Positions 24,917-33,418 of a DNA stretch of 64,000 nucleotides are shown one piece after another (positions within the stretch are counted from its first letter, which is position 1; every line of letters begins with the position of its first letter). Below the pieces are notes generated by a model, which ran no database searches, was not told where the DNA came from, and saw only the letters and a list, made by a program, of their open reading frames with translations. A program made the position numbers and the translations under genes. The DNA is from Synechococcales cyanobacterium CNB (lineage in GTDB: Bacteria; Planctomycetota; Phycisphaerae; Phycisphaerales; UBA1924): the NCBI GenBank assembly GCA_030263455.1, contig SZOZ01000002.1, positions 434,001 through 498,000 of the forward strand, written 5' to 3'.

Positions 24917-26410
24917 TCACTCCGCCTCCACGCACCTCCCCTTCGCCCAGCGCCGAAGCCCATCGACCTTCTCGCGCATTGTCACCGACAGCGGAGGCGA
25001 GGACCGTACCGCCGCGAGCAGTGCATCCGTGTCGAGGCTTCTCTTCCGTGCGTGCGCGCTCGTGACCGCGGAGATGACGGCCTGCTCGATCTCCGCGCCG
25101 GAGAAGCCCTCACTCGCCGCGGCGATGGCGTCGAGGTCGAGCGCCGACGGATCACGTCCTCGCTTCTTCAGGTGAATCTCGAAGATCATCCGTCGCGCCC
25201 GCGCCCCAGGCAGGTCCACGAAGAAGATCTCGTCAAAGCGACCCTTGCGAAGCAGTTCGGGCGGCAGGGCCTCGACGTCGTTGGCGGTGGCGACGACGAA
25301 GACGGGCGCCCGGTGGTCCTGCATCCAGGTGAGGAGTGAGCCGAACATGCGCCGGCTCAGCCCCCCGTCCGTCGAGGTCGATGCCGCGCCCGCGAACCCC
25401 TTCTCGATCTCGTCGATCCAGAGGACCATCGGGCTCATCGCTTCGGCCTGCCGGAGCGCGTCGCGCAGGCGGCGTTCGCTCTCGCCGATGTACCTGTCGT
25501 AGAGCGTGCTGGGGTCCATGCGGAAGAGCGGCTGGCGCCACGCGGTCGCGATCGCCTTGGCCGAGAGGCTCTTGCCCGCGCCCTGCACGCCCAGCAGCAG
25601 GACGCCCCGGGGGGGCGAGATGCCGTGCGAGGGCGCCTCCTCCTCGAACGCGACGCTCCGCTCCGAGAGCCATCGCTTGAGCGCGTTCAGGCCGCCGATC
25701 TGGTCCAGGTCGGTCGGCGCTTCGATGTATTCGAGTCCGCCGCCGGCGGAGAGGAGCTGCCGCTTGCGGGCGATGACGCCGTTCAGGTCCTCCTCGTCGA
25801 GTCTGCGGTCCTCGTTGACGACGTCGCGCACCACGAACGCCGCCTGCCGTCGGGTGAGGCCGCGCAGGTTGCGGACGATCGCCCGCAACGCCCGCTTGCT
25901 CAGGTCGATCTCGATCGGTCGCTCCCGATGCTCCTCGCGCACGACGCGGCGGACGATCCGCTCCAGTTCCGCCTCGTCCGGCAGCGAGAGGTCGAACCGC
26001 GTCGCGAACGATGCGACAGACCCGGGCAGCCGGTCGAGGTGGTCGATCATCACCAGCGTCCCGCCGTCGCGCTCCATGCAGGTAAGCAGCGCCCGCAACG
26101 CCCGCAGCGTGCGCGCGTCCTCCAGGTGGTCCGCCAGGTCGAGCGTGACCGCCGTGAGCGGGCCGCGCTGCCGGGCCAGGTGGTAGAGCGCGGCCGCAGG
26201 GTGCTCCGTCTCCGGCTCCGCCTGTCCGCCCGACATTCGCCCGTCCGTCAAGCCCTCGAGCACCGACCACCGCCACAGCGGCCGGTCCAGCGTCAATGAC
26301 GCGGCGACGACCAGGTGCAGTGCCTCCGACTCCTCGTTCGTCACGATCGTCACGCACGGGTGGCGTGCCCGGATCAGGCACTCGATTCGGTCCAAGTCTG
26401 AGACACCCAT
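24917..26410 (-). CDS. AAA-family ATPase of the ycf46 type
   Basis: The 497-residue cytosolic protein has an N-terminal degenerate ATPase-like region (residues 1-230, with MIDHLDRLPG). A C-terminal AAA module follows: Walker A GVQGAGKS (274-281), Walker B VLWIDEIEKGF (329-339), an Arg-finger-like RKGRFDE and the lid helices. This domain order is that of the ycf46 proteins of cyanobacteria, algae and planctomycetes. I infer a chaperone or unfoldase role, with unknown client. The ATG at 26410 lies 8 bases after a TATGCT hexamer with no Shine-Dalgarno; the frame upstream to 26884 is unlike protein and rejected. It is convergent with the DUF1028 gene. Confidence 0.85.
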   Translation of the reverse strand: MGVSDLDRIECLIRARHPCVTIVTNEESEALHLVVAASLTLDRPLWRWSVLEGLTDGRMSGGQAEPETEHPAAALYHLARQRGPLTAVTLDLADHLEDARTLRALRALLTCMERDGGTLVMIDHLDRLPGSVASFATRFDLSLPDEAELERIVRRVVREEHRERPIEIDLSKRALRAIVRNLRGLTRRQAAFVVRDVVNEDRRLDEEDLNGVIARKRQLLSAGGGLEYIEAPTDLDQIGGLNALKRWLSERSVAFEEEAPSHGISPPRGVLLLGVQGAGKSLSAKAIATAWRQPLFRMDPSTLYDRYIGESERRLRDALRQAEAMSPMVLWIDEIEKGFAGAASTSTDGGLSRRMFGSLLTWMQDHRAPVFVVATANDVEALPPELLRKGRFDEIFFVDLPGARARRMIFEIHLKKRGRDPSALDLDAIAAASEGFSGAEIEQAVISAVTSAHARKRSLDTDALLAAVRSSPPLSVTMREKVDGLRRWAKGRCVEAE

Positions 26411-26781
26411 CGACGGCGAGCATAGCCGAATCCCCTTTCCCGTACACAACACGAACCAGCATCTTCCCCCGATTCCCGCAGCGAAAACGGCGCAGCGGAC
26501 CCGCACAGCCGCGCCGACCGTACAGAACCACGACACGCCTTTGGTGTTTCCGCGCCCCAAGGTCCGCAGACGCTGCCGAGCCTTGCTGTCGGCTGCTTTC
26601 GGGATCGTGAGACTGGCATCGGCGACCCCCGGCGTGTAGACATGAGGGGGACTCCGTCGCGCCGCCGCTCGCGCACCGAGTCGTTGTTCCGAGAACATCA
26701 CGGGCACTTCCGAGCCGCCCGTGCCAAACACCGGCCCGTCCGGTCCGCGACTCGACCGGCAGGAAGAAGGAGGTCGTCGAC
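26411..26781. promoter_or_regulatory. 371-base divergent intergenic region; leaderless-type -10 for ycf46-like gene
   Basis: This gap separates two divergent genes. On the minus strand TATGCT (26419-26424) ends 8 bases before the ATPase start. The stretch 26430-26560 is less GC-rich than its surroundings. On the plus side AAGGAGG lies 8 bases before the ATG at 26782. No terminator, repeat or RNA gene is evident otherwise. Confidence 0.35.
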
Positions 26782-29064
26782 ATGCGATTCGCATTCCGCA
26801 CTCGTTTGCTGGCCGCGGCGGCGTTGCTGGCCGTCGCTCCCGCATTCGCCCAGATTCAGTGCTCTCAACCTCCCCTTCCGCCAATCGGCGACGACCTCGG
26901 CCTGCTCGACTACACGGTGCAGTCGCTGGTGATCCCCGCCGAGGCGGGGGACTCGTTCACCGTCACGCTCACGCTCGGCGGGCAGGAGCGCACGCTGGTC
27001 CTCGACCCGTGGTCCTACGCTGCGCCGAACGCTCGCGTGCAGATCGACGACGGTTCGGGTACGCTCAAGGACATCGACCTCCCCGAGTCGCGCACCTACC
27101 GCGGCTACGACGTCAACGGTCCGAGCCTCGCCGCCGCCGGCTCGCTGCTCGACAACGGCCTGACGCTCACCGTCATCGACCTCGCCACCGATTCCGCGTG
27201 GCACGTCCAGCCCCTGCGCGACGTGGTCCCCGGCGCGGATCGCGCCCTGCACGTCGTCTACGACGCGGCGGACGTGCTCGACCTCGGCCTATTCCAGTGC
27301 GGCGGAGCGATCCCGGTCGGCCACGGCGAAGTCGCCGAAGTGCCCGCCGACGGCAACGGCGGCACCCGACAGTTCCTGGTCTGCGAGATCGCCGTGGACG
27401 GTGACTTCCAGTTCTTCCAGCAGAACGGCAGCAACGAACAGAACACCATCAACGACATCAACAACGTCATGGCCGGCGTGGCGCTGTCGTACGAGATCTA
27501 CATCGGCGTGACCTACCAGATCACCCACTACATCATCCGCACCACCTCAGGCTCCAACCCCTACACCACCAACAATCCCTCCTCCCTGCTCTCCCAGTTC
27601 CAGAACTGGTGGAACCAGAACGCACAGAACGTCCACCGCGACGTGGCCCACCTCTTCACCGGCCGAAACCTCGACGGGAGCGTCATCGGCATCGCGTACC
27701 TGAGCGTCATCTGCAACAAGACCTCGGGCTACGGCCTCTCGCAGTCGCGGTTCACCAACAACATGAACAGCCGCATCGGCCTCACCGCCCACGAGATCGG
27801 GCACAACTTCAGCGCGCCCCACTGCGACTCCACCCCGCCCTGCCACATCATGTGCTCCGGCCTCGGCGGGTGCAACGGACTGGGCAACCCCCCGAAGTTC
27901 GGGACGTCCGAGGTCAACAAGATCGTTCCCTACGCCCAGAGCCGCCCCTGCCTCGACGAGGGGCAAGGCTCCACGCCCGCGCCCCCCATCCTCGAACAGT
28001 TCCCGTCCACCACCCTCGACGCCAACCTGTGGGACGCCGTCACCGGCGCGGTCGTGAACTCCGACGGCGTAAACGAGCCGTCCGCTCCATACTCGCTCAA
28101 CCTCGACGCCACCGATTCGGTCGAGACCAAGGACATCAACATGGTGAGCGTGGACCAGCAGCCCTACTTCACCCTCTTCACCCAGCACCGCGGGGTCGAA
28201 GCGGGCAAGACGCTCCGGGTACAGTTCAGGGACTTCTTCCAGAACTGGACCGACCTCGCCACCTTCACCTCCGACGGCGTGGACCGCGACTACTACTCCT
28301 GGAGCATCACCCCCATCCCCGTCCTCGGCTGGCATGACAAGTTCCGCCTCCGCGTCTCCGCGCAAGGCGCGGATGGCACCGATGACTGGTACGTGGACGA
28401 CCTCTATATCGGCGACTTCCGCGGCCTCGAAGCCCCCTTCCTCGAACCCTTCCCCGACGCATCCCTCCGCAACTACGTCTGGAAGACCCTCTCCAACGCC
28501 TCCGCCTCCACCGACGGCGTCGCCCCGCCTACTCCCCCATACTCCATGAAGATCACCGGCGCAGGCAGCGCTGAAACTCACAACTGGCTCCTCGCCACCG
28601 CACCCACCACCACGCACGTCTCCTGCTACGTCCAGCACCGCGGCGTCGAGAACGGCAAGCAACTCGTCCTCGAATACCTCGACCTCTTCCAGAACTGGAT
28701 CACCCTTGCCACCTTCACCTCCAACGGCACGGACCAGAGCAAGTTCACCTTCTTCCAGGCACCGCTCAGTTACTTCGGCGCCTATCACGACAACTTCTCC
28801 ATCCGATTCCGCGCCCTCGGCGCGGACGCCTCCGACGCCTGGTACGTCGACAACCTCTTCGTCGGCCCGGCCCTCCCCCCGCCCGACGACGAAGACTGCC
28901 CCGCCGATTTCAACGGCGACACCATCGTGAACTCCCTCGACGTCCTCGCCTTCCTCAACGCCTACAACGCGAACGACCCCAAGTCCGACTTCAACGGCGA
29001 CACCGTCATCAACTCCCTCGACGTCATCGCCTTCCTCAACGCCTACAACGCCGGCTGCGACTGA
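26782..29064 (+). CDS. Secreted reprolysin-like zinc metalloprotease with two tandem C-terminal modules and dockerin-like tail
   Basis: A 760-residue exported protease. It has a signal peptide (to about residue 23, AFA) and a propeptide-like region to about 190. The catalytic domain carries HEIGHNFSAPH (His337, Glu338, His341, His347), a reprolysin/M12-type zinc site, with a downstream Met-turn-like HIMCSG. Two related beta modules of roughly 140 residues follow (both with QHRGVE, LFQNW or FFQNW, and DWYVDDL/AWYVDNL). Last is the double EF-hand tail opening CPADFNGDT and closing GCD. AGGAGG lies upstream. It probably acts on extracellular protein and is anchored by its tail. Confidence 0.9.
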   Translation: MRFAFRTRLLAAAALLAVAPAFAQIQCSQPPLPPIGDDLGLLDYTVQSLVIPAEAGDSFTVTLTLGGQERTLVLDPWSYAAPNARVQIDDGSGTLKDIDLPESRTYRGYDVNGPSLAAAGSLLDNGLTLTVIDLATDSAWHVQPLRDVVPGADRALHVVYDAADVLDLGLFQCGGAIPVGHGEVAEVPADGNGGTRQFLVCEIAVDGDFQFFQQNGSNEQNTINDINNVMAGVALSYEIYIGVTYQITHYIIRTTSGSNPYTTNNPSSLLSQFQNWWNQNAQNVHRDVAHLFTGRNLDGSVIGIAYLSVICNKTSGYGLSQSRFTNNMNSRIGLTAHEIGHNFSAPHCDSTPPCHIMCSGLGGCNGLGNPPKFGTSEVNKIVPYAQSRPCLDEGQGSTPAPPILEQFPSTTLDANLWDAVTGAVVNSDGVNEPSAPYSLNLDATDSVETKDINMVSVDQQPYFTLFTQHRGVEAGKTLRVQFRDFFQNWTDLATFTSDGVDRDYYSWSITPIPVLGWHDKFRLRVSAQGADGTDDWYVDDLYIGDFRGLEAPFLEPFPDASLRNYVWKTLSNASASTDGVAPPTPPYSMKITGAGSAETHNWLLATAPTTTHVSCYVQHRGVENGKQLVLEYLDLFQNWITLATFTSNGTDQSKFTFFQAPLSYFGAYHDNFSIRFRALGADASDAWYVDNLFVGPALPPPDDEDCPADFNGDTIVNSLDVLAFLNAYNANDPKSDFNGDTVINSLDVIAFLNAYNAGCD

Positions 29065-29099
29065 TCGGCCACCCGCCTTCTTCTCCCGCCCGCCACCAG

Positions 29100-29137
29100 C
29101 GGCCCCTGGGCGCCCTGCCCGGGGGCCGTTTCTTTTC
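29100..29137 (+). terminator. Intrinsic terminator after the metalloprotease gene
   Basis: A 12-bp GC-rich stem (29100-29111 with 29117-29128, one T-G wobble) with loop GCCCT is followed by TTTCTTTT. It ends transcription 36 bases after the stop at 29064. Confidence 0.8.
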
Positions 29138-29187
29138 GAACTCACCGGTTCCGGGACGGGTCACTCGGGGCGGGGGCGCTCGGGGAC

Positions 29188-29228
29188 GGGGCGTTGCAGG
29201 CCCCCTGGTCCCCATTTCTCCCTACCCT
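29188..29228 (+). promoter_or_regulatory. Leader hairpin and start-proximal -10-like hexamer before the prenyltransferase gene
   Basis: GGGGC and GCCCC (29188-29204) flank GTTGCAG, nearly the same hairpin as before pyrB. TACCCT at 29223-29228 ends 7 bases before the ATG at 29236 with no Shine-Dalgarno. This fits a leaderless transcript. Confidence 0.35.
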
Positions 29229-29235
29229 CTCTCCG

Positions 29236-30129
29236 ATGCCTCTTGCCGCCACGATCCGCGTGATCGCCGCCGACATCAAGCTGGCGCACTCGGTCTTCGC
29301 GCTTCCGTTCGCCGTGCTGGCTGTGTTTCTCGCTCGCAACCCCGACGAGCCGCCGCGCACGCTCGCGCTCAAACTGGGGCTCGTCGTCGCGTGCATGGTG
29401 GCGGCGCGCACCTGGGCCATGCTGGTCAACCGCCTCGCCGATCGGCGCCTCGACGCCCTGAACGAGCGGACTCGTGGGCGAGCGCTGCCATCGGGCAGGC
29501 TGAGCGCACGGGCGGCGTATGCCGCGGCCGCGCTCGCCGCCGGCGCGTTCATGGGTCTAGCGCTCGGATTCCTGGCGTTCGACAACCCCTGGCCGGGCGC
29601 TCTGGCCGTGCCCGTGCTGGCGTGGATCGCCTTCTACTCCTTCACCAAGCGCTTCACCGCCGCTTGCCACTTCTTCCTTGGGGGCGCGCTCGCCGCGTCG
29701 CCGATCGCCGCCGCGATCGCCGTGCAACCGGCCTCGCTCGCCGAGACGCCCGCGCTCTGGTGGATCGCCGGCATGGTGCTGGCCTGGGTTGCCGGCTTCG
29801 ACGTCATCTACGCCCTCCAGGACGAGGCGTTCGACCGCGAGCGCGGGCTGCGCTCGATCCCTGCCGCGCTGGGAGCAAGACGGGCGGCGTTGGTGGCGCG
29901 CGGGTCGCACGCCGTCGCGCTCGCGTGCCTCGTGGCGGCGGGGCTGGCCGACCCGCGGTTGGGGACGATCTACGGTACGGCCGTCGCGCTCGTCGCCGCC
30001 CTGCTCATCGCGGAACACGTCGCGCTGGTGCGCCGCGGGCTGGCGGGCCTGGACCTCGCCTTCTTCACGCTCAACGGCGTCATCAGCATCGTCCTCGCGG
30101 CGGCGGCGATCGCGGACCTCTTCCTCTGA
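29236..30129 (+). CDS. ubiA: UbiA-family polyprenyl transferase (4-hydroxybenzoate or menaquinone-pathway type)
   Basis: The 297-residue membrane protein transfers a polyprenyl chain to an aromatic acceptor during quinone synthesis. The first Mg-diphosphate motif appears as N65-x3-D69-x3-D73 (NRLADRRLD), followed by TRGRALPSGRLS. The second is DVIYALQDEAFDRERG near residues 190-205. About eight membrane helices are visible. The ATG at 29236 is chosen because the sequence upstream is a hairpin leader. In organisms using the futalosine pathway the corresponding protein is MqnP, so the exact acceptor is open. The ogt gene follows after 29 bases. Confidence 0.8.
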   Translation: MPLAATIRVIAADIKLAHSVFALPFAVLAVFLARNPDEPPRTLALKLGLVVACMVAARTWAMLVNRLADRRLDALNERTRGRALPSGRLSARAAYAAAALAAGAFMGLALGFLAFDNPWPGALAVPVLAWIAFYSFTKRFTAACHFFLGGALAASPIAAAIAVQPASLAETPALWWIAGMVLAWVAGFDVIYALQDEAFDRERGLRSIPAALGARRAALVARGSHAVALACLVAAGLADPRLGTIYGTAVALVAALLIAEHVALVRRGLAGLDLAFFTLNGVISIVLAAAAIADLFL

Positions 30130-30158
30130 ACTCGCCATCGCCCGTCACGGAACCGCGC

Positions 30159-30734
30159 ATGACCTGCACCGCATCCATCGACACTCCGATCGGCCCGATC
30201 GAGGTTGTCGCGCGAGACGGCGCGATCGTGAGCGTGCGGTTCGTGGACGGGTCAGTCGCGGGAGTGCGCGCGTGCGATTCGGCGCGCCTCGGCGGCGCCG
30301 AATCGCGAGAGGCGTGCGAGGCCATCGCGCAGTTGCGGGCGTTCTTTGCCGGCGAACTCCGAGAGTTCGATCTCCCTCTCGCGCCGTGGGGCACGCCCTT
30401 CCAGGCCCGCGTGCTCCACGAGGTTCGCGGTATCTCCTACGGCCGGACATGCACCTACGGCGAGATCGCGCTGCGGATCGGCAGCGCTGGGGCGTCACGC
30501 GCCGTCGGCGCGGCCAACGCACGCAACCCGTGGCCGATCGTCGTGCCCTGCCACCGCGTCGTCGGCGCGGGCGGCCTGCTCACCGGCTACGGCGGCGGGA
30601 CGTGGCGCAAGCAGTGGCTGCTGGGGCACGAGGGGGGAGGGTTGGCGCTTCCGCTGCCTGCAGCGACCGGCGCTGCCGCTCATTCGAACGCTGAAGTTGT
30701 GTACGCAACCGGGCCGCGGAGCACGGGTCTTTGA
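30159..30734 (+). CDS. ogt: Methylated-DNA--protein-cysteine methyltransferase
   Basis: This suicide repair protein moves the methyl group of O6-methylguanine onto its own cysteine. The 191-residue protein has the active-site PCHRVVG with Cys131 and the HTH segment with SYGRTCTYGEIA (93-104). The C-terminal about 25 residues after LLGHEGG are Ala-rich and look like a non-homologous tail. The start at 30159 (MTCTASIDTPIGP) begins the recognisable domain. It lies 29 bases after the prenyltransferase gene and is probably transcribed with it. The sat promoter overlaps its stop codon. Confidence 0.88.
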   Translation: MTCTASIDTPIGPIEVVARDGAIVSVRFVDGSVAGVRACDSARLGGAESREACEAIAQLRAFFAGELREFDLPLAPWGTPFQARVLHEVRGISYGRTCTYGEIALRIGSAGASRAVGAANARNPWPIVVPCHRVVGAGGLLTGYGGGTWRKQWLLGHEGGGLALPLPAATGAAAHSNAEVVYATGPRSTGL

Positions 30735-30795
30735 ACGCGGTTGGATGGGTTCCTATGCTTTCGGCCGCTGGCCCAGGGGCGGTGGCTCCTGGGCC
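30731..30795 (+). promoter_or_regulatory. sat promoter with 5'-end hairpin
   Basis: TTGAAC (30731-30736), 17 bases, then TATGCT (30754-30759) form a good housekeeping-type promoter over the ogt stop. The predicted transcript would begin near an 8-bp perfect hairpin GGCCCAGG/CCTGGGCC (30770-30777 and 30788-30795). A leader of about 80 bases precedes the sat ATG. The hairpin may stabilise the mRNA or regulate it; it matches no riboswitch I recognise. Confidence 0.5.
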
Positions 30796-30845
30796 TTGCA
30801 GTCTGGCGAGGCGCGGGATTCGGGTCGAGAACTGGAGGTTTGAGG

Positions 30846-32027
30846 ATGCACGGTCTGATCCAGCCGCACGGCGGCACGCTGGTGAACTGCCTGGTCGATG
30901 ACGTTCGCGCGGGTGCCTTGCGCACCCAGGCAGAAGGGTTGCCCAAGATCCTGCTCACTCCCAAGCAGTCCTGCGACCTCGAACTGATCGCCAACGGCGG
31001 GTACAGCCCGCTGACGGGCTTCATGGGCGAGGCGGATTTCGAGTGCGTCTGCCGCCACATGAAACTCACGACGGGAGAGACCTGGGCGATCCCGATCCTG
31101 CTGAGCGTGAAGAAGGAGAACGCTCCCAGCGTCGGCAGCCGGGTCGCGCTCATCGCCTTCAACGGCGTCCTCCAGGGCGTGATGACGGTGAAGGAGGAGT
31201 TCGTCCACGACAAGAAGCTCGAAATCCCCAGCGTCTTCCGCACCGAAGACGCGGCCCACCCCGGCGTGGCCCAGGTGCTCGCCGAGGGCGATGTGTGCCT
31301 CTCCGGCCCCGTCGAGGCGCTCACGCTGTGCGTGGACCCCAAGGGGCCTGAGGCGTTCCTCGATCGGCGCCTGACGCCGGCGCAGACGCGAGCGGCGTTC
31401 GTGGAGCGGAAGTGGCAGACCGTGGTCGCGTTCCAGACGCGCAACCCGATCCACCGGGCGCACGAGTACGTCTGCAAGTGTGCGCAGGAGATCTGCGACG
31501 GGCTGCTGATCCACCCTCTCGTCGGCGAAACGAAGAAGGGCGACATCCGCGCGGACGTGCGGATGCAGGCCATCGACGCCCTCGTCAAGCGCTACTTCAA
31601 CCCCGCCACCACGCTCGTCAGCGTGCTGCCCGCAGCCATGCGCTACGCCGGCCCGCGCGAGGCCATCCACCATGCCATCATGCGGAAGAACTACGGCTGC
31701 TCGCACTTCATCGTGGGGCGCGACCATGCTGGCGTCGGGACGTACTACGGCACCTACGACGCGCAGAAGATCTTCGACGAGATCGACCAGGCCGCCTTCG
31801 GCGTCACGCCGCTCAAGTTCGAGCACACGGGCTACAGCAAGTCCTACGGCGGGATGGTCTCCGGCAAGACCTACCCGAAGATCGAGGGCGACATCATCAA
31901 CCTCTCCGGCACCGCCGTCCGCGAGCTGCTCTTCAAAGGCGAGCGCCCGCCCGCCGAGTTCAGCCGGCCGGAGGTGGCCGACGTGCTGATCGCCGCCGCC
32001 AAGGCCGGAACGCTCTTCGTGGAGTGA
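30846..32027 (+). CDS. sat: Sulfate adenylyltransferase (ATP sulfurylase, Sat type)
   Basis: This enzyme activates sulfate with ATP to adenosine 5'-phosphosulfate, the entry to sulfate assimilation. The 393-residue length fits the homo-oligomeric Sat family rather than CysDN. Motifs are QTRNPIHRAHE (197-207, nucleotide-binding R-N-P and H-x2-H) and GRDHAGVG (about 290-297). GGAGG lies 6 bases before the ATG at 30846. No APS kinase or reductase gene lies beside it, so it is a single-gene unit behind its own promoter. Confidence 0.93.
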   Translation: MHGLIQPHGGTLVNCLVDDVRAGALRTQAEGLPKILLTPKQSCDLELIANGGYSPLTGFMGEADFECVCRHMKLTTGETWAIPILLSVKKENAPSVGSRVALIAFNGVLQGVMTVKEEFVHDKKLEIPSVFRTEDAAHPGVAQVLAEGDVCLSGPVEALTLCVDPKGPEAFLDRRLTPAQTRAAFVERKWQTVVAFQTRNPIHRAHEYVCKCAQEICDGLLIHPLVGETKKGDIRADVRMQAIDALVKRYFNPATTLVSVLPAAMRYAGPREAIHHAIMRKNYGCSHFIVGRDHAGVGTYYGTYDAQKIFDEIDQAAFGVTPLKFEHTGYSKSYGGMVSGKTYPKIEGDIINLSGTAVRELLFKGERPPAEFSRPEVADVLIAAAKAGTLFVE

Positions 32028-32256
32028 GGCAGGCGGCAGGAGTGGACAGGCGGGAGCATGGGAGCGCGTTCACGCGGCCCGAAGGCCTGCGGCAAGGAGA
32101 TTCCCTGCCCGTCTCGGTGCGGGGCAGAGGTGGTGGAACGCCGCGCCTAGCGTTTCGGTATCAGGGGTTCCCGGGGCGTGCGGGCGTGTCGCCCGCGAGG
32201 CATCCGGCGGAGCCGGGCCGGGCCGACGAGATCGGCATCGGCGCAAGGAGCGAGTC

Positions 32257-33300
32257 ATGAAACGTGGAATGGTCGCGATGGCGGCTGCGTTGGTGATGGC
32301 GTCCGGGATGCCGGCGTTGGCGCAGGAGGGCGGCGCGAAGCCGGCGCAGCCGGCGAAGGCGCGCGAGGTCGCGCCGGGCGTGAAGGTCGAGCGTATCGCG
32401 GACCTTCAGGTCGGGGACAAGGCGCCGGAGTTGAAGATCGCGGAGTGGGTGAAGGGCGACCCGGTGACGAGTTTCGAGAAGGGCCGGGTGTACGTCGTAG
32501 AGTTCTGGGCGACGTGGTGCGGGCCGTGCATCGCGGGGATGCCGCACCTGTCGGAGCTCCAGAAGGAGTACAAGGACAAGGGCGTGCGGATCATCGGCGT
32601 GAACATCTGGGACGACACGACGAAGGTGGCGCCGTTCATGTCCGACAAGGGCGGCGACGAGAAGATGCACTACACCGTGGCGATCGAGGAGAAGATCCCG
32701 GACACCGACGCCCGCCGCACCGGCCGCATGGCAAAGGAGTGGATGGAGGCCTCGAAGCAGCAGGGCATCCCGAGCGCGTTCATCGTGGACCAGAAGGGGT
32801 TCATCGCGTGGATCGGGCACCCGATGACGATGGACGAGCCGCTGAAGGAGATCGTGGCGGGCGAGTGGGACATCGCCGCGGCGGCCCGGAAGTACGTCGA
32901 TGAGATGAAGACCGAGGTCAAGTTCAGCGAGTACATGACGGCGATCCGCGCCGGAGACACCGCCAAGGCCTACGCCGCGGCGAAGGAACTGATCGCCGGT
33001 CCGACGTGGGACAACGCGCAGATGCTCAACTCGCTGGCGTGGTTCATCGTGGACCCGGACGCGAAGATCGAGCCGCGCGATGCGGAACTGGGGCTGAAGA
33101 TCGCCGAGCGCGCCAGCGAGCTGACGAAGCACGAGAACGCGATGATCCTGGACACCTACGCGTGGGCGCTGTGGTTCGCGGGTCAGCACGACCGCGCCCT
33201 GGAGGTGCAGGAGAAGGCCGTCAGCCTCGCCCCCGCGAACATGAAGGAGCAGCTGGCGGAAGCGCTCGAGCGCATGAAGAAGATGAAGAGCGGCGGCTGA
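32257..33300 (+). CDS. Exported TlpA/thioredoxin-like protein with C-terminal TPR-like helices
   Basis: The 347-residue protein has a signal peptide (MVAMAAALVMASGMPALAQ) and a thioredoxin/AhpC-TSA fold with Cys88 and Cys91 in FWATWCGPC. The cis-Pro loop is GIPSAFIVD near residue 170. Residues about 220-347 are helical and TPR-like (WFIVDPDAKIEP, DTYAWALWFAGQHDRALEV). It is probably periplasmic and reduces or forms disulfides in exported proteins, which would suit the Cys-flanked dockerin tails coded nearby. AAGGAG lies upstream of the ATG at 32257. A terminator follows. Confidence 0.88.
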   Translation: MKRGMVAMAAALVMASGMPALAQEGGAKPAQPAKAREVAPGVKVERIADLQVGDKAPELKIAEWVKGDPVTSFEKGRVYVVEFWATWCGPCIAGMPHLSELQKEYKDKGVRIIGVNIWDDTTKVAPFMSDKGGDEKMHYTVAIEEKIPDTDARRTGRMAKEWMEASKQQGIPSAFIVDQKGFIAWIGHPMTMDEPLKEIVAGEWDIAAAARKYVDEMKTEVKFSEYMTAIRAGDTAKAYAAAKELIAGPTWDNAQMLNSLAWFIVDPDAKIEPRDAELGLKIAERASELTKHENAMILDTYAWALWFAGQHDRALEVQEKAVSLAPANMKEQLAEALERMKKMKSGG

Positions 33301-33331
33301 TCGTCGCGGCTCATGGTGTGAGACACGCACG

Positions 33332-33358
33332 CGCCGGGCGGCAACGCCCGGCGTTTTT
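33332..33358 (+). terminator. Intrinsic terminator after the thioredoxin-like gene
   Basis: A perfect 9-bp stem CGCCGGGCG/CGCCCGGCG with loop GCAA is followed by five T. It lies between this gene and the convergent ClC gene ending at 33419. Confidence 0.9.
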
Positions 33359-33418
33359 CGTGCGCGAGGCCGGAAGGGGGAGGATGAAGGACGAAGGGGA
33401 GGAGCGGTCGGAGTCGCT

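Noticed and set aside
26411..26884. N-terminal extension of the ycf46-like ATPase
   Set aside because: The upstream part overlaps the promoter region of the divergent metalloprotease and lacks helical AAA-type sequence.
30731..30845. SAM or other sulfur riboswitch before sat
   Set aside because: Only one simple hairpin is visible; none of the multi-helix architecture or conserved bases of known sulfur riboswitches is present.
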